Assembly: GCA_964230215.1 (NCBI GenBank)
Contig: CAXRGQ010000007.1
Location: forward strand, 496,001 to 560,000
Direction of reading: 5' to 3'
Source of the DNA: JAUILH01 sp964230215
GTDB lineage: Bacteria > Bacteroidota > Bacteroidia > Flavobacteriales_D > JAUILH01
Length of the DNA stretch: 64,000 nucleotides
The position numbers and the translations under genes were made by a program. Below the pieces are notes generated by a model, which worked only from the letters and a program-made list of their open reading frames with translations, made no database searches and was not told where the DNA came from. Positions 26,661 through 34,376 of this stretch are shown piece by piece; position 1 is the first letter of the stretch, and the number at the start of each line of letters is the position of its first letter.

Positions 26661-28664
26661 ATGAAACGTCTGGAAATCGAAGAAATCATTCGTTTAATTC
26701 AAGCTCAAAAGAAGTTTGAAGCAGAGGCTTTTGATGGCTCATTTAGGATTAAGGTGTCAAGATATTTGCCCTATTTCTGCACGGCTATTCACGATGGATC
26801 TAAACTGCGTGATGGCTTAAAATCAAAAATTGCTCTAGACGAGTTTAGTCGATGGTATGAAGAAGATCCACATACTGGCAAGTTCATTGAATCTATGCCA
26901 ATAACACTTATTGGAAATGACTCAAGGTTTGAATATGACCTCAACCGTGATCCGGATTCATGCATTTACGAGGAAGCTTGGGGGAAAAAGGTTTGGAAAA
27001 AAAAGCTAAGTCCAAAAGAAAGAGAGATCAGCTTAAGAAAACACAGTAACTATTATCGCGTTACACATGCGCTAGTTGCAAAGCTGGAAGAGATGTATGG
27101 AGGTTGTTTGGTGTACGATTTTCACTCTTACAACTTTGAGCGTTGGGATAGACCCGTGCCACTATTTAACATAGGTGCTGAACGTGTGGATATGAAAAAA
27201 TTCGGCCAGAGCATAGACAACTGGAAAAACGAATTGGCATCCATCAAACTAAAAGACATTAAGAATACTACTGCCGTTAATGATGTCTTTTTAGGTCGTG
27301 GTTATAACTTACAATACATTACTGAAAACTTTGATAATACACTGGTCTTAGCAACTGAGCTTAAAAAGGTCTATTGTAACGAATTGACGGGCGAAGACTA
27401 TCCAAAAAGGATAAAGGAGCTTCAACAAAAGATTAAAAAGGCCATACTCAACAACGCAAACGAGTTTAGCAAAAAGCATACAAACTGGCAGCATAGTAAA
27501 GCGAACAAACTGTTAGCGAAGGACATGGATCCTGCCGTGCTTACGGCAGATAAGCAGCTCTATAACTTGCTTAAACAGTTTGAGCTACTTGCATATGTTA
27601 ACCCAGTAAATAGCACAACGGAAAAGAAGCGCTTCTTTAAACATAAAGCCACAGAGTTACCAAGATTTAGATACAGTCCTATCAGAATTAACCCCTACGA
27701 GTTAAAACAAAAACTGAGCAACATCAAGACTGGTAATATCTCTGATGTGAGTATTAGGCACCTATATGAATCTGTTATCAACAGTTATTTTGATAAGATT
27801 GATATGTTGTCTACCCTGGGCACTGACAAGTTTTTATATAACTCATTAAGGTATTTTGGAAGACCTTCAAAAAAGGATCTACAAAACGCTCAGTATTTAC
27901 TGCATTTGCCTCCCATTGCAAGCGAACCAAAACGCTCTCCCTCACTTACCGTTGATAGTGCGATTGCAAGCTTTAAAGATGCTCTTGATGACTATGGATT
28001 TGATTGTAAGATTGAGCTAAACAACAAAGTTATCTCGCAGGTAATGGTGTTGAACTCAAGAAAACTTATTCAGTTTAGACCTGATGCTAAATTCACCCGA
28101 CCAGAGATAAATGCATTAATTGAGCACGAGATTGGCGTGCATATGGTAACCACAATGAACTCAAGTCAGCAGGATTTAAAAATCTTTAATCTTGGTTTAC
28201 CGGTAAATACTAAAACACAGGAAGGTGTTGCAATATTGTCAGAATACTTGAGCGGTAATATCAGCATGAAACGCTTAAAAAAGTTAGCCTTACGCGTTGT
28301 GGTAGTAGATATGATGTGTAGTGGGGCAAGTTTTATTGATTGCTATAAGTACCTAGTTGACAACCATCTGGACAGCCCTAATGAAGCATTCAGTCTGGTT
28401 ACACGCATATTTAGAGGTGGCGGGTTTACCAAGGATTACTTGTACCTAAGTGGATTTGTACAGATTCTACGTTTTTGGGAGAGGGAAAACAATCTTAATC
28501 CATTGCTTATCGGAAAGACTAGTATCGAGTTTTACAATGTAATTAGCGAAATGATTGAGCGTGAGATGATTGAGCAACCTCAGTTTATCACTAAGAGTTT
28601 TGTGCAACCAAAGTCAGAAAATAATAGCGAAATCTACGAGTATATTCTAAGTGGATTGAAATAA
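26661..28664 (+). CDS. N-formylglutamate amidohydrolase-like / DUF1704 (QEGLA-motif, tyrosine carboxypeptidase-like) fusion
   Basis: Two hydrolases in one chain of 667 aa. The N-terminal ~250 residues resemble N-formylglutamate amidohydrolase, with the zinc-site motif YDFHSYNF (His155). The C-terminal ~350 residues are DUF1704: HEIGVH (489-494) supplies the metal ligands and TQEGVAILSEYL (from Gln520) is the QEGLA motif, here QEGVA. DUF1704 relatives include the eukaryotic tyrosine carboxypeptidase MATCAP; databases call bacterial members 'flavohemoglobin expression-modulating', a label with little support. The gene follows gshB by 4 nt. Together they suggest a make-and-trim system for a small amide or peptide (inference). 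Confidence 0.8.
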   Translation: MKRLEIEEIIRLIQAQKKFEAEAFDGSFRIKVSRYLPYFCTAIHDGSKLRDGLKSKIALDEFSRWYEEDPHTGKFIESMPITLIGNDSRFEYDLNRDPDSCIYEEAWGKKVWKKKLSPKEREISLRKHSNYYRVTHALVAKLEEMYGGCLVYDFHSYNFERWDRPVPLFNIGAERVDMKKFGQSIDNWKNELASIKLKDIKNTTAVNDVFLGRGYNLQYITENFDNTLVLATELKKVYCNELTGEDYPKRIKELQQKIKKAILNNANEFSKKHTNWQHSKANKLLAKDMDPAVLTADKQLYNLLKQFELLAYVNPVNSTTEKKRFFKHKATELPRFRYSPIRINPYELKQKLSNIKTGNISDVSIRHLYESVINSYFDKIDMLSTLGTDKFLYNSLRYFGRPSKKDLQNAQYLLHLPPIASEPKRSPSLTVDSAIASFKDALDDYGFDCKIELNNKVISQVMVLNSRKLIQFRPDAKFTRPEINALIEHEIGVHMVTTMNSSQQDLKIFNLGLPVNTKTQEGVAILSEYLSGNISMKRLKKLALRVVVVDMMCSGASFIDCYKYLVDNHLDSPNEAFSLVTRIFRGGGFTKDYLYLSGFVQILRFWERENNLNPLLIGKTSIEFYNVISEMIEREMIEQPQFITKSFVQPKSENNSEIYEYILSGLK

Positions 28665-29264
28665 AGGCTTCATCTGCCTAAAAGTAAGATTTATACGGGG
28701 CGTTTTTACCTTCTTGCTTTTAGGCAGAGCGTGTTGCCAGTACTCTTGCGTACTACCCTTCATTAGTAACAAACTCCCATGCTGTAGGATTATCTCTACT
28801 TTTTCCCTAGACTGTTTGTGTCTAAAAACGAATTTTCGTGTCGCTCCCAAGCTGTATGAGGCTATTACACCTTGGTTTTTCAACTCTGGTTCATCGTCTG
28901 AATGCCATGACATGCCAACATCTCCATCCATATACAAATTGCCAAGACAAGAATTAAAAGATTCATTTGCCGCTTCTTCAATTCTACTTTTTATGCCCCT
29001 TACCTCATCTGGCCATTCTTCCGCTACTTTTTGAATATTTGAATACGTGTAGGGATATGGTTTATCTCCCCACCAAGCCACCTTACGACTGGTCTGTATC
29101 TTTTTTCCATACATGCTGACCACATCATTTTTCCAGCTTCCATTTAACATAAGCCAAGCTAGGTACTGGTTGGTTTCTTCCACTGCACAAATTGAGGGAA
29201 TGTATATTAATTCACCATCGTATGGCAAGAGTTGTTCATTATCTCTAAAAACACTTGTTTGCAT
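28647..29264 (-). CDS. AlkB-like 2OG-Fe(II) oxygenase
   Basis: AlkB-superfamily dioxygenase of the ALKBH2/3 kind. Iron ligands are His121 and Asp123 in GMSWHSDDE and His178 in YWQHALPK. The 2-oxoglutarate and active-site arginines are in the end motif RINLTFR (190-196). The nucleotide-recognition part has the NLYMDGDVGMSWHSD core and the PYTYSN loop typical of repair enzymes. The predicted action is oxidative removal of methyl groups from alkylated bases. Its 3' end overlaps the convergent fusion gene by 18 nt. Confidence 0.88.
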   Translation of the reverse strand: MQTSVFRDNEQLLPYDGELIYIPSICAVEETNQYLAWLMLNGSWKNDVVSMYGKKIQTSRKVAWWGDKPYPYTYSNIQKVAEEWPDEVRGIKSRIEEAANESFNSCLGNLYMDGDVGMSWHSDDEPELKNQGVIASYSLGATRKFVFRHKQSREKVEIILQHGSLLLMKGSTQEYWQHALPKSKKVKTPRINLTFRQMKPLFQST

Positions 29265-29309
29265 TGTTCTGCTAGTTTACAGCATAATGTGTACTTTTAA
29301 AAGAAAAAC

Positions 29310-30359
29310 ATGTATACGGAAAGGAGGTTTTCATTTAAAAGCGTGATTATTTGGACAAAGCGAGAGTTAATCTTCTTTGCGGTTTTTGCCACTCTTATAA
29401 CCGTTGTATATGAACTCCTAGATATAAAATGGCTTCAAGTTCCGCTAGCCCCTGTTGCACTTATAGGTACGGCAGTGGCGTTTATGGTGGGCTTTCAGAA
29501 TAATGCTGCATACGACAGAATATGGGAAGCGCGCAAGATTTGGGGCGGTATTGTGAACACCTCACGCTCGCTGATTATAACGATAAAAGACAGTTTTTAC
29601 ATGCATAACCCAAGTGCCAATAAAGATGAGAAGGCACAGCTCAAAACAATTACAAATAGACATATTGCTTGGTTAACGGCACTGCGATATGCCATGAGAT
29701 CCAAGAAACAATGGGAGTCTAGCTATGATAAAATGCATGAAAAAACAGATTTCAAGTATATTGTGCCTGAGTTCACAGGAAATCTTGAAGACGATCTTAG
29801 ACCCTATTTAAGTGAGGAAGAGTTCAACTATGTAATGTCAAAAGACAATAAGCCTAACGCAATTATTAGCCTTCAATCCAAACATTTAAGAAAGCTAAAT
29901 GATCAAGGTATAATTTGGGATTTTAGCCTACTCAATCTCCAAAAAATGTTAGAAGAATTAACGGCTTTGCAAGGTAAGTCAGAAAGGATTAAAAACTTCC
30001 CTTATCCTAAACAATACGGAAGTATTGGCTATCATTTTGTGCATATATTCATGTGGTTACTCCCTATGGCCATAATACCTGCGTTTGCTGAAATGGGGCA
30101 AAAGATTTCAATCAATCATGAGCTTATAGGTGAGAATTTTGTCTGGTTCAACATTCCCTTTACGGTAATTGTAATTTGGGTGTTTAATACCATGCTTAGA
30201 ATAGGTTTAGCGGGGGAAAACCCATTTGAAGGCTCGCCAAATGATGTTCCAATCTCTAATATTTCAAGAGGAATCACTCGTGACATTCTTCAAATCATTG
30301 ATGAAGACGAGAAAGACATACCAGAGCATTTTGAAAACATTAATGGGATACAGATGTAG
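29310..30359 (+). CDS. Bestrophin-family anion channel
   Basis: Bacterial bestrophin (UPF0187/RFP-TM) of typical length (349 aa). The N-terminal TM1 is followed by LAPVALIGTAVAFMVGFQNNAAYDRIWEARKIWG, the pore-lining helix and its ...N-x-AYDRxWEAR signature. Two further helices lie near residues 230-285 (HIFMWLLPMAIIPAFAEM and FVWFNIPFTVIVIWVF). It ends with the NPFEG...PI.NI..GI sequence that is conserved in the family. It should pass small anions or cations across the inner membrane. The phosphatase gene follows 7 nt after its stop. Confidence 0.88.
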   Translation: MYTERRFSFKSVIIWTKRELIFFAVFATLITVVYELLDIKWLQVPLAPVALIGTAVAFMVGFQNNAAYDRIWEARKIWGGIVNTSRSLIITIKDSFYMHNPSANKDEKAQLKTITNRHIAWLTALRYAMRSKKQWESSYDKMHEKTDFKYIVPEFTGNLEDDLRPYLSEEEFNYVMSKDNKPNAIISLQSKHLRKLNDQGIIWDFSLLNLQKMLEELTALQGKSERIKNFPYPKQYGSIGYHFVHIFMWLLPMAIIPAFAEMGQKISINHELIGENFVWFNIPFTVIVIWVFNTMLRIGLAGENPFEGSPNDVPISNISRGITRDILQIIDEDEKDIPEHFENINGIQM

Positions 30360-30366
30360 AATTTAT

Positions 30367-33270
30367 ATGTTTAAGGCCATGTACAAGCTACTTGCTATAC
30401 TTCTACTTTTTACCTCAACACTGACTCTGTCTCAGAGTAATAAGCGGGACTCACTTTTACAAGTCTGTAAAAAAGAAGGTGATTTCGCTTACTTAGAGCA
30501 TGGCAGAACAATCATTGGATTATGCTCTTCACCTTCCGATACTTCCATAATTAATACTGTTCTTGGCGGAGTATGGCGACTGGTAGAATCTTGTGATGTG
30601 TCACAAGACAGCTGTAATCGCCTTAAAAGTGAAGCTGAGCGCGTAGCTATTTACCTAGCTGGGTTTACCAAACGTGTTTTAAAAGACCCATACAAAGCTG
30701 AAGCTGTTATTGAAGCCTCAACCGAAAGATTAATGGAAATTAATGATTCCTCTGCCATAGCTGGAAACTATATTAGTCTTGGTATTTTCAAACGAAACCG
30801 AGCAGAATATGAGGGAGCCTTAAAAGCTTATCGTCAAGCATTAGAAATGTTTGAATTAATTGGTGATTATAATGGTGCGGCTAACTGCTATCACAATATT
30901 TCTAATGTGTTTTCCAGCATGAATAATTTGGATGATGCATTCACATATCAGCATAAGGCTATGCAAATAAGGACTGAACATGATCTGAAATCAAGTTTGC
31001 CGTACTCATTTAGTGCCATGTGTAATTTACACAATAAATCAGATAATCCAGATAGTTGTGAATACTACCTTAATAAGCTACTTAACTACGACGGAGAAAT
31101 TAATAAGGCGCTCATAGCTCTGGCGTATAGTAATACCGGCATTGCCTGGGCCAATGCAGATGATTACGAAAAAGCCAAGCCTTATTATTTTAAGTCGCTT
31201 GAGATTCGTGAGCAAATTGGAAATCGATCTGATATAGCAAACTCCAAAATAAATATTGGTTATATGCTAATGAATACTGGAGATGCCAGCAAAACCGAGC
31301 GGTATTGCTTAGATGGATACCAAATTGCCGAAGAAGAGGACCTTCTGTTTATGAAAATGAATGCATGTGGTTGTTTGTACAAGTATTACGAGGAATTCGG
31401 TCAAGCAAGTGATGCTCTTAAGTTTTACAAATTATACAACACTTATTCAGACTCATTAAGAAGCGAAGAAGACCGTCTAAATCTGTCTAGAGAGCAGCTG
31501 AAATATAATTATGAAAAAACCAAACTTAAAGACAGTATAGAGTTTGCGAAAAAAGAAGAATTGACGAGGGCTGAAAATGCACGTCTCCAGGCATTATCTG
31601 ATAAAAACAAATCGGATTTGGAGCGCAAACGTGCCGAGCAGATGATACTCTATGGTGGATTAGTAATCATCTTGTTATTCGCCGTGTTTATCGTAAATAG
31701 ACTCATGATAAGTCGTAAACAAAAGTTGAAATTACATGAGCAGAATGAAGAACTGGAATCACAGCGCGCTATTCTAGCCGAAAAGAATAAAGAAATTACG
31801 GATTCGATTCACTATGCAAAAAGAATCCAACTAGCAGTGCTTCCACCAAAAGCTCGAATTAACACTGCACTACCTAACAGTTTTGTCCTTTATAAACCTA
31901 AAGACATTGTGGCAGGAGATTTTTATTGGATGGAAGTAGTTAAGGAGTCCGGTAATTCCACCCCCTCTAACTCCCCCGAAGGTGGAGAACCAGAATTACC
32001 GGTTGATCCGGACGATTCATCATTTGGGTACATAACAACGCAATCAAAGAACTACAAACATTTAAAGCAGTTCGCGAAAGACATGCGCAAAAATCCAACA
32101 GAGGCAGAAAGGGCAGCATGGGAATTATTGCGTAACAAAAAAACGGGTTTCAATATTCGCCGCCAACATATTATTGACGAATACATTGTGGATTTTGTTT
32201 GCTTGGATAAGCGATTAGTAATTGAAATTGATGGAGGCATACATGATGAAACAAAAGAGCAAGATTTCATTAGAGATACAGCATTGAATAATTTAGGATT
32301 TGATGTTATGCGTTTTACGAATGATGAGGTTTTGCAATCCCCTGAAGAATTCACTAACAAAATAACTAGTGCTTTAGTCGATAGGCAGAGTGTAAGTTCC
32401 AAGCCTGGTTCTCCTCCTTTGGAGGAGTTAGAGGAGGTAGGCTTGGAACAATCAAAAACCATTCTTTTCGCAGCGGCAGACTGCACAGGACACGGCGTGC
32501 CTGGAGCTATGGTAAGTGTGGTTTGTAATAATGGTTTGAATAGATCTGTGCGTGAGCATGGATTGACTGATCCAGGACAAATATTGGATAAAACGCGAGA
32601 GATAGTTATCGCTGAGTTTGAAAAAAGTGAGGATGCCAGTGGTAATGATTCTTCATATGACACTATCAAGGATGGGATGGACATTGCGCTATGCTCACTG
32701 TCGTTCGCACAGAAACAGAATCAGAGCGGGAGCGGAAAACAGAAGGAGGAACAGAGTGAGAGCGGTTCCAGTGTCGAGAGTGAGTTGGAAGAAAAGGACC
32801 GTTCTGTATCTGATTACTCCGCTCTGCTTAAGTACGCTGGTGCAAACAACCCACTTTGGATTATTAGGCGGACTGTGTCGTCCGAAACTGAAAGCAGCTT
32901 TGGGCTGGATAAAGTGAAAGCAGAGTTCTCTACTGAAGCCAAGCTAGAACAACATGGCGATTACTTGTTTATTGAGATAAAAGCAGACAAACAACCCATC
33001 GGAAAATACGATAACCCTCTACCGTATACAAGCCATACTATTCAATTGGAAAAAGGGGATCGAATCTACCTCTTCTCCGATGGATTTGCGGACCAATTTG
33101 GTGGGCAAAAAGGTAAAAAGTTAAAAGCGAAAAACTTGAAAGCACTTATTTTATCGATTCAATCAGAATCCATGTCTACGCAAAAATCAAGTCTTGATAA
33201 AGCCTTCGAAAATTGGAAAGGCAATTTCGAACAACTAGATGACGTATGCATTTTTGGAGTTGAGGTCTGA
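30367..33270 (+). CDS. TPR/SpoIIE-type PP2C phosphatase interrupted in frame by a DUF559 endonuclease element
   Basis: Start chosen at ATG 30367, seven bases after bestrophin, because a signal/anchor helix (KLLAILLLFTSTLTLS) begins there. Order: signal, TPR repeats (~100-390), coiled coil, one membrane helix (MILYGGLVIILLFAVFIVN), second coiled coil, then SpoIIE phosphatase. The phosphatase starts with VLYKPKDIVAGDFYWMEV and resumes with ILFAAADCTGHGVPGAMVSVV. Between these pieces lies a 167-codon insert (31949-32449) with an intact DUF559 nuclease. Two further low-complexity inserts sit before and after YAGANNPLWIIR. The domain ends with GDRIYLFSDGFADQFGG and DDVCIFGVEV. All visible metal-binding Asp motifs remain, so activity may survive. 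Confidence 0.85.
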   Translation: MFKAMYKLLAILLLFTSTLTLSQSNKRDSLLQVCKKEGDFAYLEHGRTIIGLCSSPSDTSIINTVLGGVWRLVESCDVSQDSCNRLKSEAERVAIYLAGFTKRVLKDPYKAEAVIEASTERLMEINDSSAIAGNYISLGIFKRNRAEYEGALKAYRQALEMFELIGDYNGAANCYHNISNVFSSMNNLDDAFTYQHKAMQIRTEHDLKSSLPYSFSAMCNLHNKSDNPDSCEYYLNKLLNYDGEINKALIALAYSNTGIAWANADDYEKAKPYYFKSLEIREQIGNRSDIANSKINIGYMLMNTGDASKTERYCLDGYQIAEEEDLLFMKMNACGCLYKYYEEFGQASDALKFYKLYNTYSDSLRSEEDRLNLSREQLKYNYEKTKLKDSIEFAKKEELTRAENARLQALSDKNKSDLERKRAEQMILYGGLVIILLFAVFIVNRLMISRKQKLKLHEQNEELESQRAILAEKNKEITDSIHYAKRIQLAVLPPKARINTALPNSFVLYKPKDIVAGDFYWMEVVKESGNSTPSNSPEGGEPELPVDPDDSSFGYITTQSKNYKHLKQFAKDMRKNPTEAERAAWELLRNKKTGFNIRRQHIIDEYIVDFVCLDKRLVIEIDGGIHDETKEQDFIRDTALNNLGFDVMRFTNDEVLQSPEEFTNKITSALVDRQSVSSKPGSPPLEELEEVGLEQSKTILFAAADCTGHGVPGAMVSVVCNNGLNRSVREHGLTDPGQILDKTREIVIAEFEKSEDASGNDSSYDTIKDGMDIALCSLSFAQKQNQSGSGKQKEEQSESGSSVESELEEKDRSVSDYSALLKYAGANNPLWIIRRTVSSETESSFGLDKVKAEFSTEAKLEQHGDYLFIEIKADKQPIGKYDNPLPYTSHTIQLEKGDRIYLFSDGFADQFGGQKGKKLKAKNLKALILSIQSESMSTQKSSLDKAFENWKGNFEQLDDVCIFGVEV
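31949..32002 (+). repeat. Left 54-bp palindromic end of the DUF559 element
   Basis: Outer arms CCGGTAATTC (31949-31958) and GAATTACCGG (31993-32002) are perfect inverted repeats. Between them is a core whose 32 bases at 31960-31991 match the reverse complement of the right-end core at 28 positions. The core has its own small hairpin (CTCC...GGAG type). It is translated in frame as a Ser/Pro/Glu-rich linker. Confidence 0.85.
32396..32449 (-). repeat. Right 54-bp palindromic end of the DUF559 element
   Basis: Outer arms GTTCCAAGCCT (32396-32406) and AGGCTTGGAAC (32439-32449) are perfect 11-bp inverted repeats. They enclose the inverted copy of the core (32407-32438). The outer arms have no similarity to those of the left end although total length is the same. 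Translated in frame as KPGSPPLEELEEVGLE. Confidence 0.85.
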
Positions 33271-33271
33271 T

Positions 33272-33294
33272 TGGTTTCCTGATTAAACCATTTT
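33272..33294 (+). terminator. Weak hairpin after the phosphatase gene
   Basis: TGGTTT (33272-33277) pairs with AAACCA (33285-33290) and TTTT follows. The stem is short and AT-rich, so termination would be partial at best. Confidence 0.35.
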
Positions 33295-33333
33295 ACAGTC
33301 AGTCAGTCAAAAGACAAACCAAAAACTTAAACA

Positions 33334-34260
33334 ATGAAAAAAATTAACGTTATTCTGGCTTTGTTTTTTGGAGCATTCAGTCTTCAAGTAAGCGCTCAAG
33401 ATGGATCTGTGCCCGACTCAACAGGGCTGTACGGTGATGGCTTAGTTCTTACAGCCGTATTAAATCTATTCCAAGAATCAGAGTCATTGGAGAAATTCGA
33501 AGAAAATCTAAACAAAGAAAAATCAGGCATAAACAATTTGGATCTGAATGAAGATGGTGAAACGGATTACATCAGAATAGAAGATCAGATGGAAGGAGAT
33601 GTTCATGCGATAATTCTTCAGGTCGCGATTAGTGAATCGGAGTCACAAGACATTGCGGCCATTGAAATCGAAAAAACAGGGGCAGAAGAGGCCTCTTTAC
33701 AGATAGTTGGAGATGAAGAAATATACGGTGAAGATTATATTGTGGAACCAGTAGATAATTCTACGGACAAATCACCAAACGCCTCAGCTCCGCGCGTAAT
33801 AGTAAATGTTTGGCTCTGGCCAAGTGTTCGCTTTATTTATGCCCCTGGGTATAAGCGCTGGGTGTCTCCTTGGAGATGGGCTGTATATCCAAAATGGTGG
33901 AAGCCTTGGCGTCCTGTAAGATGGGGAGTATATCATAGAAGACATGTTATGTTCCATCGCAGTTACAGAGTAGTTAGAGTGCACAGATGCACAAGGGCGC
34001 ATGCAATCTATAGGACACACAGACGAACATCTGCAGTGGTACACAAACGTCATGCAGCCGCTCATAAACATCACAAAGCAGCAACAAAATCAAATCCAAA
34101 AACGAACCAAAGAAAAGATCCTGCTACAAGTAAAAAGAAAACAGGTAAGGCAAAAGTGGATAAACGATCGAGTAAGACAAAAACAGCTGTCAAACCAAGA
34201 AACGCAAGTAAACCAAACAGAGTTGGAGGCTCTCACGCGAGAGGCAAATCGAATAGATAG
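33334..34260 (+). CDS. Exported protein with acidic N-terminal half and very basic His/Arg/Lys-rich C-terminal half
   Basis: A signal peptide (to SVSAQ) is followed by an acidic region with an EF-hand-like LDLNEDGETDYIRIED. Next comes the Trp-rich segment VIVNVWLWPSVRFIYAPGYKRWVSP. From about residue 195 the chain is extremely basic, with many His (HRRHVMFHRSYRVVRVHR) and then Lys/Ser/Thr-rich low complexity to the end. I do not know its function; similar two-part proteins recur in Bacteroidota. It could bind acidic polymer or metal (inference). The +1-frame open reading on the same strand at 34001-34309 is a by-product of the A/C-rich repeats. Confidence 0.7.
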   Translation: MKKINVILALFFGAFSLQVSAQDGSVPDSTGLYGDGLVLTAVLNLFQESESLEKFEENLNKEKSGINNLDLNEDGETDYIRIEDQMEGDVHAIILQVAISESESQDIAAIEIEKTGAEEASLQIVGDEEIYGEDYIVEPVDNSTDKSPNASAPRVIVNVWLWPSVRFIYAPGYKRWVSPWRWAVYPKWWKPWRPVRWGVYHRRHVMFHRSYRVVRVHRCTRAHAIYRTHRRTSAVVHKRHAAAHKHHKAATKSNPKTNQRKDPATSKKKTGKAKVDKRSSKTKTAVKPRNASKPNRVGGSHARGKSNR

Positions 34261-34269
34261 TGTACTTAG

Positions 34270-34300
34270 AAAAGGTCTTCTTAACTGGAAGGCCTTTTTT
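34270..34300 (+). terminator. Rho-independent terminator
   Basis: Left arm AAAAGGTCTTC (34270-34280) pairs with GAAGGCCTTTT (34288-34298), with one G-U and a 7-base loop, and the T-run continues to 34300. It lies 10 bases after the stop of the basic exported protein gene. Confidence 0.8.
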
Positions 34301-34364
34301 CGTTACTAACACACCAAATACAGCAACTATTTTAAATGAGAAACTTCATCATCATTCCTAAACG

Positions 34365-34372
34365 TATATTTG
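34365..34372 (+). promoter_or_regulatory. Bacteroidota -7 box overlapping the flippase start region
   Basis: TATATTTG is a full TAnnTTTG match and ends four bases before the GTG at 34377. If used, transcription would begin at or inside the start codon, which implies a leaderless or near-leaderless message. No clear -33 TTTG was found at ideal spacing. Confidence 0.35.
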
Positions 34373-34376
34373 TTAC

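Larger units (their letters stand above)
31949..32449 (+). mobile_element. In-frame DUF559 (Vsr/PD-(D/E)XK-type) endonuclease element, 501 bp
   Basis: The element is bounded by two 54-bp palindromic repeats in opposite orientation and contains no stop in the host frame; 501 bp is exactly 167 codons. The coded domain (from ITTQSKNYKHLKQFAKDMR to ITSAL) has all DUF559 marks: PTEAERAAWELLRN, GFNIRRQHIIDEYIVDF, VIEIDGGIHDE and the late DVMRFTNDEVL. The E...D...E-x-D nuclease core appears intact. Linkers at both ends are Pro/Gly/Glu-rich because they are translations of the repeats. It sits in a loop of the SpoIIE domain. Mobility is inferred from structure; I see no second copy in the window. Confidence 0.8.

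Noticed and set aside
30226..30366. 47-codon upstream extension of the TPR-SpoIIE gene
   Set aside because: It would overlap the conserved C-terminus of bestrophin; the signal/anchor sequence begins at 30367-30379.
32052..32684. 210-aa - strand open frame opposite the DUF559 insert
   Set aside because: Antisense of a clear nuclease domain; Ser/Cys-rich translation without motifs.
33297..33309. CAGTC tandem triplet-like run before the basic exported protein gene
   Set aside because: Only about three 4-base units; too short to call a repeat feature.
34001..34309. 102-aa + strand open frame in the tail of the basic exported protein gene
   Set aside because: It lies in another frame of a low-complexity A/C-rich coding region; Gln/Lys-rich product without domain features, and the main frame has a signal peptide and coherent composition.
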